Part shown: one piece after another, positions 24,801 through 38,645 of the stretch
How positions within the stretch are numbered: the first letter of the stretch is position 1
Layout of the letters: each line of letters starts with the position of its first letter
NCBI RefSeq assembly: GCF_949628215.1
Contig: NC_134282.1
Location: 6,471,223 to 6,535,222, forward strand
Length of the DNA stretch: 64,000 nucleotides
Source of the DNA: Phalacrocorax aristotelis
Taxonomy: Eukaryota > Chordata > Aves > Suliformes > Phalacrocoracidae
Reading direction: 5' to 3'
The notes under the pieces: generated by a model
What the model saw: only the letters and a program-made list of their open reading frames with translations
Database searches by the model: none
What the model was told of the DNA's origin: nothing
Translations under genes and position numbers: made by a program

Positions 24801-27800
24801 GGTTAGCGCTGAGGAAGATCTGGGCGATACCTTTATCAAGTACTGATAAGTATTGTAAGCAGCATTGGAGAAGTCACATACAGGTATTTTCACTTCCAGC
24901 TGACCTTTTAAACACATCTTCTGTGGCATGGGAAATATTACCATTGCTGGGCACTGGCACAGCTCTACAAAGAGGAGATTCCCAATGGGCCTCAGGAAGG
25001 ATCAGAAACTGCAGGATCAGCCCTTGAGTTTCTATAGATTCACGTGAGTGTAATTTAAAGCAGAATTTACCTACAGTGTTTTTCAGAAATTAGAGTAGCA
25101 TTTTAGTTCTGGTTTAAGAGTGAAAATTGATTCCTGTGGTTTCTACAGTTCAGAAACCTGGTGAGGCTTCTTGCTGTGCTAGATGCCTTACGGAGAGAGA
25201 GTATGTCATCCTGCAGTGGTTGGTATCCCACATACCTTGATAGGCAAGTACACCCTACAAGAAAATATCAGGCTCGTGTTTACTGCTCCTGTTTGGGTTT
25301 AAGAGCGCAGTTAGAGAGAATGTTGAGACCAGCCTCTGAAGCTGGTAAAAAATTTCCCTGGTCGGAGACATGGTGTTCATATTTACAAGTATATGAGACG
25401 TGTCCACACTTTCATTGGATTAGTTAGCTTGGATTACATGGAGCTGCTCCGAGTAGCTTTAACGGAGTCAAGACCAGATATTATTTCATCTAGACAGAGC
25501 TCCTACAATGTATTGCAACAGAAGTATCAAAACTATTTTACTGTAGGGTTTTACCTTAAATGTGGGTTTTTTAGCAACAGCAAGAAGTTGGGAGTCTGCA
25601 AAGAACCCATGAACATCGGTCCCCAGTCCCTGATGTAGCTCCTTATCACTGCACCTTGTTGCCAGTAGTCTCAGCACCCTCAGTATAAGTAACCTTACCC
25701 CACTGTTGTGTTTATTATGACACTACATATTTCACATTAAGTGTTATTTACAGTAACTCTTCTCATAAACAACTAACAACATTATTGGGAACTGTCCTTT
25801 GCATGCCTTATGTCAAACACAGATGCAGATCGCATTTACGACTCAAAACACATGGAATGTGGATTCATAAATTATAAAAGAAACAACACAAGGTAACGAG
25901 AGATGTGTCATTTTTAGTTTCTCATTTCAGAGGCAGCAGTACGGCATGGAAGATTTATTCCTATCCCAGCCACTGGCTTTCTTGTAGTCAGTAGCTCATC
26001 ACTTTGCTTTAAGTCTGCAAATAGGAATAAAAATGTTTTGCAAGGAGGAAAACAGTAAGACAGCAGCTTGGCCCAAGCTGGGGTGGGGTACTTGAATTTT
26101 GGAGATCTAAGTCTCAGCTTATATCAGCCACTTGGAAAAATCCTGTAGCTTTTGTATGTCTTCCCCTCCTCATCTGTAGAACGCTGGCAACACCTTTTCT
26201 TAAAGCACAAATCAGTGTATGGAAAGCATAACATAGAAGCTAGGAATTAGTCACATCTGCTCTAAAGGGGACACGCTGGTCCCCAAGAGCCAGATACAGA
26301 AATGCTGCGGGCCTGAGTACTGCCAAAGAGCAGAGGTACAGAAACGGGGAGCAGGCAGGGAGAAGCTCCAGCGGTGACTGGTGACACCGCGGCCACAGAG
26401 CTGTGCAGAAATGCTGGGAAACGTCCACCAGCAAAGGCAGCGAGATGGGGGTTTCTACTGAAAACGGCATGCTGCCAGCTGGAGAAGAAATTAAAAAGGG
26501 AAGAATGTTTTGGATCTGACTAGTAACTTAGCCTGTCTTTAGAGGTTTGAAGTAATGTCTGCATCGTGTTCAAGTGCAATAGTAGGAGATGAAAAATCCC
26601 TTTTCTTTAGCCTAAAATGTGAATTGTTTAGTCGATGTGAAAATGATTCCCTCCCACCTTGGGTGAAATTCGTATCTAGGCCAAGGTTTCCGCATTAGCT
26701 TTCCCACCTCTGAGGTCCCCAATGGGTTGTATCTGTGAAGCAACAGTATGTTCTCTCGGTGCCAAAGGGAAGGGCTAGGGCTAGAGGGGCACCTGCAGTG
26801 CCAGGGGCTGGGGGAGCGTGGCTGGCAGGAGCAGCAGCATTGCACATACAGATCTGCACTGCAGCCTGGAGGAGCTGCCGCGGATGATCTGTCCGGGTAT
26901 CGTGGAAACTGCGTGAACATCTTAGGCAGACTGAACAGATTACATCCCTCTAAGTCAAGGCAAATGCATGTCTGCAGGGAGTACTGATAAAACTGCATGC
27001 AACATGCATGTTTGGAGGCTAAACTTAGTCCTCAGTTACTGTGAATGTCAGCTTGCATCCTCAGTAAACACTGAATGAAAATAGGCTAGAAGGTTTTGTG
27101 GGTAACCGTGCTTTATTTTAAATATTTTATACAAGCAAATTTGAACTGAAGATTGCAGAATAGTCCTTAAAAGGAACAAACGTGATGCATTTCCTCTTTC
27201 TGTGGGTTTTTTTTTTTTTTTTGAGAAACAATAACCATTTAACAGCAGGGTTACAAGCAGAAAGACATTCTTCATATTATTTCTTTTCTAGGGCATGGTT
27301 CCTCGCATGATTTTGTGTGGGCACATCCCTGTGGACGCACAGAGCCCCAGCAAAGTGAAGTCTGACTACTGCATAGCAATTCGTAGAAACAGGATGTAAG
27401 AATCCTTTCAATGAAATAAGTTTCCTCACAGCCAGCAAAGCAGTTTGCAACATTCAGAAAATATCACTGAAATGATTTCCTGGTGGACTTGCTTACAATT
27501 TTATCATATCGTGCCAGATTGTGCCTGTTGCTGAAGGAAAAGTAAAAAGCCACAAAAGTTATATAGGCAAAAAATGTTCAAAATTAGTAGCTGTGTTTTA
27601 AAAGCTTGCAATCCTAAAGGTCAGGTTTCAGTTTTTTTGTCTCTTTTGTAATAGTATTTAGTATTATTCAATAAAATTTTCCATCTGCAGGGTTGGAAAA
27701 CCTCGGTAGATGATGTGGATTTTTGTGTGATCAGAATTTCCGATGACGGTAACTAAACAGTCAGAGCGACTGAAAAAATGACGCTGTATTGATCATGAAG

Positions 27801-30800
27801 GTTATATTTCAGTGACTAGAAGAAAGAATATACTGTAATGCAAAGTATATATTCAACAAAAGAATGCATAGACATATACAAAATAGAGAAGAAAAAAACA
27901 TTAGTTCATGCAAAGTTTACAGATTTGTTAATTTTTTGTCTGAGTTTATAGTAATAATTTGAGAGAATTTCATTGGCTGAAAATTCAGAAGAGTAGAACT
28001 TTCAAGAAAATAATATTTATGTAAAACTTGTAGAGCGCTTTGGGAGCATTTGGATGCTCTGCGTAACTGTGTACAGACAGTTACATCCAACTGTAGTGGA
28101 TGTCACAATTTCTTGCATTATTAATAAAAGTAGTAGCTTTGCATCTTCCTAGTTCTAATTATGTCTCTAAATATCTCCAGGAAATAGAAGTATAAAATAG
28201 CAAACATTTAAAAATACCAGGTATCCATCTTTTGGAGAATATGCCTATCAAATCAGTCATGCTTATGTTTACAGTTTTATATTGATTTTCAAATCATAAA
28301 ATAAGTATGAGAATACAAAATGGCCAAATCAAGGCTGTTACTGTGAGGTCGTGATTATGAGTCAGTAGTATCTTGCTACATGAGAATCTCTGCTAGTGTC
28401 AATGGATAACTCTTTTACTCATTTATTGATGGACTTTTGAAGCTAAACTGGAAAAATATGTAAAGTTCATGTGATATTTCAGGAGAAGAAAGCACACAAA
28501 CTCCAGACCACTTCAGCAGCACCAAAGCAGTTTTCAATCAAATATATAGTCAGTCACCTCTCAAAATTCACTAGTTTTATATGTGAACTCTGTATCAAAA
28601 AACCTAACAATTTTACTTATATGTATGTAACTATAATTATGTATTAAAATATATATTTTGCAGTCATTTTGCAAATGTCCTCGGGACCTCCAAACACCTG
28701 TCGGTCTTGAACTCTTCTCCAGAAAGATCAAAATCTGTTAAAAATATAATCTGGCTCACAGTAACCACAGAGAACCGAATTCTGCTCATTGTCTTCTTAT
28801 AAGGTTTCCCACTATTTCATGGAGTCCCTGACTGGGCATTTTGTCTAACGAAAGACAATACTATATAGCACCGACTAAGCCCTGTGTTATTGTCTTCAGG
28901 ACCACACTGTGGACTCTCTAAGCACTTCCTTGAAGTGCTGGACTTACTGTAATTTCATTATTTGTTAAATATCATAGTAGGAAAGTAAAACCAACTTCTT
29001 GTCCTTTTAAGACAGACATCTGTTGCATCTCCTTAAACATTTCTTTACACTGGATCACGTGTTTTACAACATAATTGTAATACAGTCAATATAAAATTGA
29101 TAAGTTATTCCATTTTAATTTACAGAGATGCAGGAGACTGCCTTCACTGCAACGCCACCGTAACGAGCTGAATTACTTTGATGTTAATTTTCAGAAGATG
29201 TGACTTTGATGCAAAGCACTGAACTGTCAGGAGAGAATTCCCACCGTACAGTCTTGGTTTATAAACAAGCATTTGTTACATCGAATGCTCACTACATTTA
29301 CAACCTTGTATTGTTGTTTAACGTTTTTTCTTGGAAATAAACATATGTTCAACTGTGTTTAGCCATAAATAGATATGAGTTAGAAGGAAATCTAATCCCC
29401 CGCTTGAAAATTATACTGAGGAAACAGTATACTTAATCTTCTACTGGTGATGTCTCTCTTAAGACAGTATTAGTGCACAGAAAAACCCGAGCCTTTTCTC
29501 CACTGTGTGTTTTACCAGTTTTATCACTGGTGGAACTAATTGCAGGTGCCAGGTTTTCAGTGGAGCTCATCCTCATGTCTCCCAGTCATTCCTTTCTTTT
29601 TTTGATGGAGACCTCATATATTTTTCGGAGTATGTGGGGTAGAGGCTTACTTTATTATGAACCAAAGGTCAGGAACACGTGAAATTTTCCAACTCCATTT
29701 TTCCCAAAGGACATGAATGAATTGTTTGTTGTGGCTGGTGAATCAAAAGTGCACAGCAGTTACAATACCGGAGGTCTTTTTACTTCAATCTTCAGATTGG
29801 AATTTTTTGGGTTTTGTTTATTTCCAAATTATTTTTTTCCCTTTCCAGTCTTAAGCAAATGACACCCCAAAAGCACCAGTTTTCATGTAAGATAAATATG
29901 CCTAGCACATAATAGTCAGCAGATTTTTAATTAAAAAGTGGTTTTGACACAAACTTAAAATGTGACAGGGATATAGCCTTGAGTTTGGGCACATGGATTT
30001 CAAATTTCAAAACACTCCAGTCGTGGAGAATTTGTGCAAGTACAGATGGATTGGATTGAGACTGGGGTCTGTATGGGGCTTTTCCAGTTGCAGTGATAAC
30101 TTTTTGGGTACCCCAAAAGCACACAAAATGCACTGAGCCTATAAGATTTCTATAGTTTCTGGGCCACAACCTCAAACTGAAGATCTGAATGTGGACAGGG
30201 AACTGTAAAATGTCAAGACAGGCAGCGAAGTTCTCCAACACTTGAATCTCCAGTGCCTCTCTCAGGGTCGCTGTCGTCTGAAGGGCTTCCTGGCTTTATA
30301 AATCTTTTGTTGAAATGGTCTGCTGCGTAGGAAGGACACACTGCAGAGCCCTTTCTGACTTTGGACAATAGCTGACTGATTCTTCCAAGACTCATGTTGC
30401 AAACATTTCAGTACATTTCTTCTTTTCCCTTTTTAATCAGATGTGATATATGTTTGTTTGAAGAGAGAGCAAGAACCTAATCCTTTCTGAACTGACAATA
30501 TTTTTTTGCTAACACTAGATCCAACTATATGCATTTCGTATCAATTACTTTATTCCTTCTGGCAGGGGCAAACATCCCTAATAGATATTGAAGAGTTATA
30601 GTAATTAACAAAATAGATCTCCAGCAATATTCTGCATATTCTTTTCTGAACAGTGAAAGTATATACCTGGAAGATGGAACTACTCATCAGTTATAGCGAT
30701 AGCTGACCAAGCAGCGACTTATTAAATCAACAGAAATAACTCTAAAACCTTAGGCAATAGTATGTGCTTATCTGTTTGCATCTGCTGCTTTTCCTTATTT

Positions 30801-30850
30801 TCAAATGCTTAAAATGCTAACTGAGAAGCAGTCTTGATGTTCCTCCAAGT
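15833..30850. other. Intergenic DNA, no gene seen
   Basis: AT-rich, featureless sequence with A/T homopolymer runs (about 18865-18890, 27205-27222). All open frames are short and unrecognised. I see no convincing CR1, LTR or RNA gene. Conserved non-coding elements may exist here but need cross-species alignment to be recognised. Confidence 0.5.
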
Positions 30851-31592
30851 CTCTAAGCAAAGCTCAGTTACTCATCTTACTACCAACAACAGCTCCTTCA
30901 GGGGAAGAAATGGGATCATGTTGCCAACCACATGCACAAGCAGTCAGGGTGAGGAAACTGTTCCTTCTCCAGCAATTGCTGCAATGCCATGAGACCTTCT
31001 GGTAGAGCCAGAAGATGTAGCCCCTGCACACCATGACAACAACCATCCTTGAGGAGGTTCTGCCAGCTCTCAGATAGGACAAACAATATTCCTCATCAGC
31101 CATTCCTCATCAAGGAACAGAGACCCAATTTAAAGACGTTAGAGTTAACAGCAGAAAGGCAGGTATGGACCTCAAGGATAACAGTCCCGTCCCATCCCAC
31201 CATACATGTGTGACCATGACTGCTTAGGCCAGACCAAGCAGCAATAAAGCTTTGGGCCTGTAAACCCCAAGTTGTCCCCTTGCTGCTGCCAGGGAAGAAT
31301 GATTGGAAAAAACACATGGAGTTCATTTCTCCAGAGCTTGAACTCATTGACAAAAACAACCTAAACAAAGCACCTGTGGCCACACAGTCCTGGATTAAGT
31401 GTGTATAAAAGACCAAACCCTGACCAAGAGATAACCACTGTACAAGCTGGAACTATGAGCCGGGCCAAGGGAAACACCCATGTAAAAGAAAAACAACTAA
31501 GATGGGAACTGCTGAGGAAAAGGTTTGTTACTGTCTCCTGGATGTCATTTCACATGAGAAAAAACAAGAGGCAGTTTTGTCCCGTGACCCCC

Positions 31593-32040
31593 TGTTGTGG
31601 TTCAGCCTCAGTCGGCAACTAAACACCACACAGCCTCTCGCTCACTGCCCCCACCTCTGTGGGACTGGGGAGAGAATCAGAAGAACAAAAGAACTTGTGG
31701 GTTGAGATAAGAACAGTTCAATAATTACAATAAAAATAATAATTATAATAATAATGATTATGATAATAACAATAATGATAATATAATAAAATGGAAAAAG
31801 GAAAAAAAAACAGAAACACAAACAATAGAACTGCTCACCACCCACCGACTGACGCTGCCCATCCCCGAGCCGCGATTGCTGCCCTCCTCCCCCCCGGCCA
31901 GTTCACATACTGGGCATGTCGTTACATGATATGGAATATCCCTTTGGCCAGCTTGAATCTGCTCTCTTAGCTGTGCCCCCTCCCCACCCCCATGATTCTC
32001 CACGTCAACTGCTGGTACGTGCAAGGTGAATTCAGGAAAT
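31593..32040 (+). mobile_element. Degenerate solo LTR of an avian endogenous retrovirus
   Basis: The block starts TGTTGTGGTTCAGCC and contains stretches I recognise from a common neoavian LTR: the CACCACACAGCC...CGCTCACTGCCCCC segment, a GTGGGTTGAGATAAGAAC segment, and ATATGGAATATCCCTTTGG towards the 3' part. The middle is replaced by an AAT-rich microsatellite (31718-31800). No retroviral gene lies next to it, so it looks like a solo or truncated LTR. The family name and the 3' end are uncertain. Confidence 0.6.
31718..31812. repeat. AAT/ATA-rich microsatellite within the LTR
   Basis: Imperfect AAT, ATA and ATG trinucleotide run followed by an A-rich tract. It accounts for an Ile-rich antisense open frame. 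Confidence 0.85.
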
Positions 32041-34080
32041 GTATATGGATCAGGCACGCTCACTCTCCTCTCTGACAGTGCATTTAACCAGCTTTTACTT
32101 TCACTCTTGGGGTAGGATTTATTTTAGAAAATTAGAAAAAAGCATCTGTGTTAGTCTTCAGGCAGGAAAAATTACATGTTAAGAATCAACAGTTCATTGT
32201 CTAAAAATAATTTGCAATTACTTAATGCTTTCCTCTTTCAGAGCAATATTCATGTTAGTTAGGCCTTTTAACACCTTTTTGGAGTTTAAATTTAGTTTAA
32301 GATTGGTCAAAAAGTTGTTCTGGTTCTTTCTCTATGTGACTAGAGTAGTTGGCGTTGGTCAAATACCTCCTGTCCAAGTATCTACAATGTCATTGTCATT
32401 TGGAGCTGATACCTTTTGGCAGTGATCGCACAGGTTGAAGGTGGAAACAGCACCTGAACTGTCCCTGCATTTCCAAACCAGGCTTCCCAAGGCAGGGCTT
32501 AGGCATCTGGTCCCTCTGCTGTGCTTTTTGTCATGCGAGGTTCCAAATCTCAGCCTTCTGGGCTGCTGCAAAATAGCAATAATGGATTTGTTTTTATTTT
32601 GTTTGTTTCATTAAAGTAGTTTCAAGACAAAAGATTGAGTATTCAAGCGTTTTAAAACGTTATCGTTTCCCTTTGAATTTATTTGGTTGTGCAGTTCCCC
32701 CCAGCAGCCACAGCATTTTGGGAGGGGTGTCGGCAAGACAGGCTACAAACACTTTTTCGCCAAGTGCAATGCACATTGGGGGTTTCAGCTGCGCAAATCA
32801 CCAGTAAATTTGACGTGCTGATTTCACCTCACCCCGAGCAAGCCAATTTTTCACTTGCTCCTTTTACTCTGGAAGGAAGAAAGGTGCAAGAAAGCAGCAA
32901 CTAAAGAAAAAGAAAAGATCCATCAGTGTCAGCAGTTCAGGGCCAGGTCATCCAACTCCAGAGCAAGAGCCGTGCCTGCAGGTATGATACTACAAAGTGT
33001 GGCTGCTCCCTGGGTGTGTGAAAAGCAGCTTTCTGAAAGCTGTTAGACACCTGAAAGCTCCAATATGAACAGTGAGAGCTGAAGGTATGAGAAATGTCTA
33101 AATCCTTACCTGGAGCAAATAGCAAATCTGAAGACAAGGCTAAGCCCTTTTTGTGCAAGAGGTAAGGACAATGACAGGCAGAAGGTTAGTGACACGTCTC
33201 ATTTAGTTTAGCATCACACCAGAACGTTTCTGACACAGGGTTGTTTCTGTAGAGACTAAGCTGCAACAGTAAGCCCTTGGCTGCAGAAAGGAGTGACACC
33301 AGCGCTGAGATTCGAGAAGCCTCGCGCAGTGTCAGGAGCACCATGCACGAGCAAGGGCACCATGGGCTGGTGGCAGCACAGGTGACAGGAACCACTCACC
33401 TTGCCATATTTCCAGGAAGAGGGGATATGTAAGCACAGGTCACCAGAGTGCCTAAGAAATAATCTTATTTGTGATTATGTTGCCAGCTGCTAGGGGCTGC
33501 AGCTTCTGGTTCCTAACTTGCAATCCTGGGCAAAACAAGTGACGAAACCAGTCAGTAGTTACAAGTGAATGGAATAATTTCTCCTCCCAATAGTCATTTC
33601 AAACATCAACTCAGTAAATAACTAGGTCAGATTAAATACTAAAGATTTCTTTGTGCTTTGTCCTGTTTCTTGTTTAAGCTACACACTTTTGAGGTGAAAG
33701 ATATCTAGCATAATTGACTATATTTTTTCTTTTTTTTAAGCTTTCTTTCACCATCTGTACAACACAAGTCTTTTTTTTATCCTTATTGCTTACTTCACCT
33801 TATTTCATGGCTACCCATATCCCTTAGGGGTTTGGAAAGCACCTCTAAATCTTTCTCCCCATTGCCTCTGATAGCAAAACACATGGATATGCTTAAACCT
33901 CTGTAGGTGCTGGATACGTACCTGCCTCTTCTTGGGTGAGCAAAACTGGAGTGCCTGGCTGTGTGATTCCTTAAAACCACAAGCTTGGCTTGATAACAAT
34001 CAATCCCCCCCAGACCTTGTGTCTGGGCTTCTGGTCTGTAGAAACTGCAGGTCACCAGCAAATTGAAACACACCTGGTTC
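32041..34080. other. Intergenic DNA, no gene seen
   Basis: No protein similarity or RNA gene recognised. Short open frames on both strands lack coding features. Confidence 0.5.
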
Positions 34081-34082
34081 CC

Positions 34083-34122
34083 AGCCAATCAGGTTGCACA
34101 GTTTGCCTGGCCAGCCAATCAG
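34083..34122 (+). promoter_or_regulatory. Tandem CCAAT (NF-Y type) pair
   Basis: AGCCAATCAG occurs at 34083-34092 and again at 34113-34122, exactly 30 bases apart, inside a duplicated unit of about 20 bases that ends GCACA. A CATAAA sequence follows within about 10 bases. The pattern resembles a promoter or LTR U3 region; no downstream gene is recognised. Confidence 0.35.
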
Positions 34123-34199
34123 CATGCACATAAACACCCACCAGCAGGGCATGCTTGGTCTTGTCTCCTGACCAACAGGTGACCAGGGGTGAGGTCCTT

Positions 34200-37100
34200 G
34201 AGCTCCAGGTTTCTACTGAAATAAGAAGGTACTGAAGGGGAAGGCACTCAGGTGCTCAGCAGGTTCACGTTGGCCATTCAGCCCAACAGGATCCTTGCTG
34301 CTACCTAGATGTTGAAATACAGCTTTGAGTTCTCTACCTGCAGCATGCTGTAGCTTTTCAAGGCCTTAAAATCAGAAGACTTCTTTGGATGTTTAGAATA
34401 CAGCTGCATGAATGCCTTTGAATTATTACATATGCCCTGTGGTTTCACCTATGTTGTTCCTTCCAGTGACCTGTTTCCACTACTGGGCGATAGAAATGCG
34501 TGATCATGCCCTCCCTGTGGTGACCCTCACTGGGTCAGTTAGCAAAGCCCACCCTTCAACATGGAGGCAGCTGCAGCAACTGAAGATTGTCACAGCCATG
34601 GAGTTATGAGCTGTTCCAGCATGACCTTCGCTGCGATGTGAAGGGTACTAATAGTGCTGGTGATTTCAGTGCTCTCTGATAGGTATGTGTTACCTGTATG
34701 AAGACTGCTGTTGTACGTGAAAGAATTCTGGCATCCTAGGAACTCATCTTAACAAAACAAACACCTCCAAAACCCAGGAAAGTACAGGGATAGGGCTGGT
34801 TTGGTAAGCAGTAAAACTGTCTTCAGACTCTTCTTAAATCACAGGTCACACCTATGACAATAACATCTGGTTGAGTAACTCCCTCTGGGTCTTTGCTGTC
34901 AAGGAAAATATTCTCCTATCCCAGTCTTTTAATTGATTTGAAAGGTTAAGGGAGATGTGGGTTAACTTAATAACCTTTTCCATATATTTGTGATCCAAAT
35001 CAGAATTTGAATTCTCATTAGAGAATGGGGAGGCTGTGCTGTAATTCATTCCTATTTGGCTATATTATAGCTCTTTCTCATTTAAAGCTATCCTGTATTT
35101 GTAGTAAAGGTACCAAAACTCTACCATATATAGCAAGCCCCTCTTTAGAATGATAGTATACCTTGTCCTTGTTTTTTTTCCCATGTAATTAGGATTTCCC
35201 TTCAATCCTATTTGTTTCACTATAACATCTCTCCTCCTGTTTTTCTCATACAATCTGCCTTTCATATGCACCTGAATTTGACAGTTTGGGTATGGGGATT
35301 TTAGGTTTACAGCACAGGAGTTAACAGACTGCAATCTTTGTCCCACACTAGTCACCAGTTATGTTTTCCTCAAGATGCTGTTTGCAGTCAAGAAAAACAG
35401 GAAACTTTGAAGGCTTTTGTGTTTCGCTTCCTGGGGCACTGCTAATAGGTAAAGACATAAAATTGTTGATGTATTTCTGTGTTACCAACATGTATAGGCA
35501 GAAGAAGTGGCTGTAGTTTCTATACCAAGTGATATCTTAAAAATAACAAAGACTGAATAAAACAGCCTATGACTTGCTGTTACAGAAGTTTCATTTTAAA
35601 ATATTGGAACATTTTTCTTCTATCTATCCATGGACTTAAAAGTGTGACTTGAAGAGGAGTATGTGTTATGTTTGGCTTTTCTTTTCATGCAAAAAGAGCG
35701 CAATTGCTGTCTTATTCTGAATAGCACATAAAACCCAATGAAAGAATTATTTTTTTTAAGCAAGGACTGGAATATGTTGTACTGAACAAATACAGGATCT
35801 TTTTTGGTTATGACTTTCCATTGAGGCCCAAAGCAGAAAATGGCCCCCCCAGAAAGCACCACGTAGCTACAAGTGTCAGCACGCCCTTCATCCTCCTTTT
35901 AGTAATAATAAGGGGACAAAATAACTGATATTATAGATCCAATCCATGAAAATAAAAGTAGCAGATCAGAAAGTACAGAAATAGCAGACAAATACAGAAA
36001 ATGTGCTTGTACAGTGAAGTGTATTTGAAATAGCCAATACATTTGGGCAAATACACTGATGATATCTTTTCTTTCAGAACACAGTTGATTTTACACTGCT
36101 CATGTAAAATCTGCAGCTTAATCAAAGACTCAAACAATATAGAGGACTTCTTTGGTTTTTCTTTCTTTTCTTTCTTCCTAGCCACCATCCGTTTGGAACA
36201 AGTACAGTGCTGATGCTATGTAAAAACGTTCATTCCCATACATGTGTGCTATGAATCTCCTTTACGTTTTGTTTTTTTTTTTTTATTCAGATTGGGAAAA
36301 GGGATATCTAAGGATTTCTGTTTAAGGGTTATGTCTCACTGACTTAATATTAGTTTCAATGTGAATTGAATGAATGAAAATTTGGTCAATGTTTGGTTTT
36401 GATAAAGCTATAAATAGGATAATTTAAATGGTGATTTACTCATTTTTAGTTTTTATAATTTTATTTTAAATCATTGAAACCTTAAGGGCTTCTAGGATAC
36501 TTAGGAAGTTCTGCTGAAAACAGATAGCAGTTCAAAGGCAAAAAATGAATATATAGTCATACATTTCCTGAACTATAGCCCTTAAGGAATTAGGCAACAT
36601 TCTAGGACCATTTTACAGAAATATGTATCTCCAGATATTAGCATAATATTTCATTAGTATCTAGCATAAAAACAAGCTTTTTGACAAATGCCACAGTAGA
36701 AAAAAAGCAATCTGTAATATCCTCAGCTTTCTAAAGGGATCTTGGCTCATATGTTCAAGAGTTATTTATCTGACGGTAGCAAGAGACACTCCACAAGAAG
36801 ATTTACACTAGTAGTAAAGTTACTGCTTCCTTGCAGCACAGTTTTCTGAAAGTGTCAGCGATGCATTGTTAAATCTGTAGAGTTAGTAAAAGATTGAATG
36901 ACGCTTTTAAGAAAGTATTGATAAAGAAGCAGTATTAACTGTAACGATAACTAAGTTCCCACACAGCTTCTCCTAATGTTTTGGTAATTTAAGGGGTATT
37001 TCTTAGGGTGTCACTTATACGCTGGTCACTATGAAAGTAGTTGCCAACTTATCTTGGCTCTAGCATAACTCATAGCTTTTCTGTGCACCCAAGGATGTTG

Positions 37101-38515
37101 CCAACACTCCTCCTTCTGCTGGCAGTGTAGCAACCTTGGCTCCTTATGGGAGTCGCCTAAGCACCTACCATGAAGGTTATCCGGTTCCCAGGAAAACACA
37201 TTATTGCTATGCTCCATGGACACTTTTGCATCCTGCAGGGGCACCAGTTTTAGAGTCCAAAAAGGATGGGGTGGAGTTTTTCCCTCGGTTTGGCCACTTC
37301 CCTGCTCCTATCCTTCCATTCTCCCTCCGTGTCGCCTCTGCCTCGTTCTCTCTCAAGAGCCGCTGCCTACTGCTGATCCTGTGGGACGTGTAAGTGTTTG
37401 ATTCTCCGCAGATTGTGACTCTGTTCAGAGCGTCCCGTGTGCTGTGGGGTCACTCCAGTTGCAAATTCATGTAGCTGCAGGCTAGACTGGGAGCTTTGTT
37501 CTCCCAGCAGCCATCAAAGAGGAGAGGATTGCCCTCTCCTAGTAGCTTTCTACCCCAGACTGAATCACTACAGTGTTTTCCTCCCTATTTAGTTACATGA
37601 AGTAATGGCAAGAGCTTGAGTCAAGGAATTAGGCATTAAAACGATGCGTTATGCAAATAATGTAGTTTGGACTCATGGTTTTGTGGTGGTGTTTAAAGGA
37701 CAGGAGATGGTATGAGAGAGTGTCTTAGCATGGCCGTAAAGTGGCCACAGGGGGATATACTGGTGCTGGGAGATTTGTCATGTGGAGAGCGTAAACACAT
37801 CTTAAGAACGAAGTAAAAACCCCAACATATATTAATGGGGTAGAGCGCAGCAAAAATGTATGGCCCTGTGGTAACAGTGATATTAAAGAACCTTAAATGA
37901 GCTGCAAGGTGCATGAGTCTTCTGGCTAATGTATTATGGTGTTAACACCTCAAAGTGCAGAGGGAAGGAGTGTTTGTGTCTTCCCTGAACATGTCAAAAC
38001 TGTACCTGCTGATTTTTTTCGAGATGCTTTTAACCATTTTCAGCTACTGTACCTTGACTGAGTTTTAGTGGTGTTTGCTGTACCCATGATGTGAGCAGAG
38101 TGTCAAGAAATAAACACTGTCAAGAGAGAACGGCAGCCCAGCGAATGCTCCACACCATGTACCTTTGTCCTGTTTGCTGCTTCTGTGTCTGAACACGCTT
38201 AGGACTCAAGGAAGGACAAGCGTACCTATGGAGCCTGCAGAGGAAGATCCAATGGGCCGAAGAAGAGGATCACATTTTCTAATCTGGACATCTGGAATAG
38301 GGAAAACAAGGTGCAACTGTCTACCAAACACAGCAGATCTTCAGTGAGTAGAAAGCAATTCTGTTAAACAAAATCAGTCAATGCATGGAGATTTGCACAG
38401 AGGTGCAAGAGGAATCAGAGGTTTCTCTGCATTAGGTGTAAATACAATTCCTCCTATTTGTGTCTTTAAAAATATCAGTGGTTTTGTTTTCTTTTTTAAA
38501 AAAAGAAAGCTTCCA
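34200..38515. other. Intergenic DNA, no gene seen
   Basis: AT-rich sequence with short unrecognised open frames only. No repeat family was identified with confidence. Confidence 0.5.
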
Positions 38516-38520
38516 GCTGT

Positions 38521-38645
38521 TCATAGAACCATAGAATCACTAAGGTTGGAAAAGACCTCTAAGATCATCAAGTCCAACCATCAGCCCAACACCACCATGC
38601 CTCCTAAACCATGTCCTAAAGTGCTACGTCTACATGTTTTTCGAA
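38521..38645 (-). mobile_element. CR1 LINE 3' end fragment
   Basis: Read on the minus strand, this is the conserved CR1 3' end: a GGTTGGACTTGATGATCTTA block, then TCTTTTCCAACCTTAGTGAT, then copies of the ATTCTATGG octamer. It is a 5'-truncated copy of about 125 bases, too short to encode anything. The terminal octamers mark CR1, the main LINE of birds and other reptiles. Confidence 0.85.

Noticed and set aside
37136..37393. 85-codon open frame at 37.1 kb
   Set aside because: No recognisable family, no exon borders, and no conserved motifs; consistent with a chance open frame.
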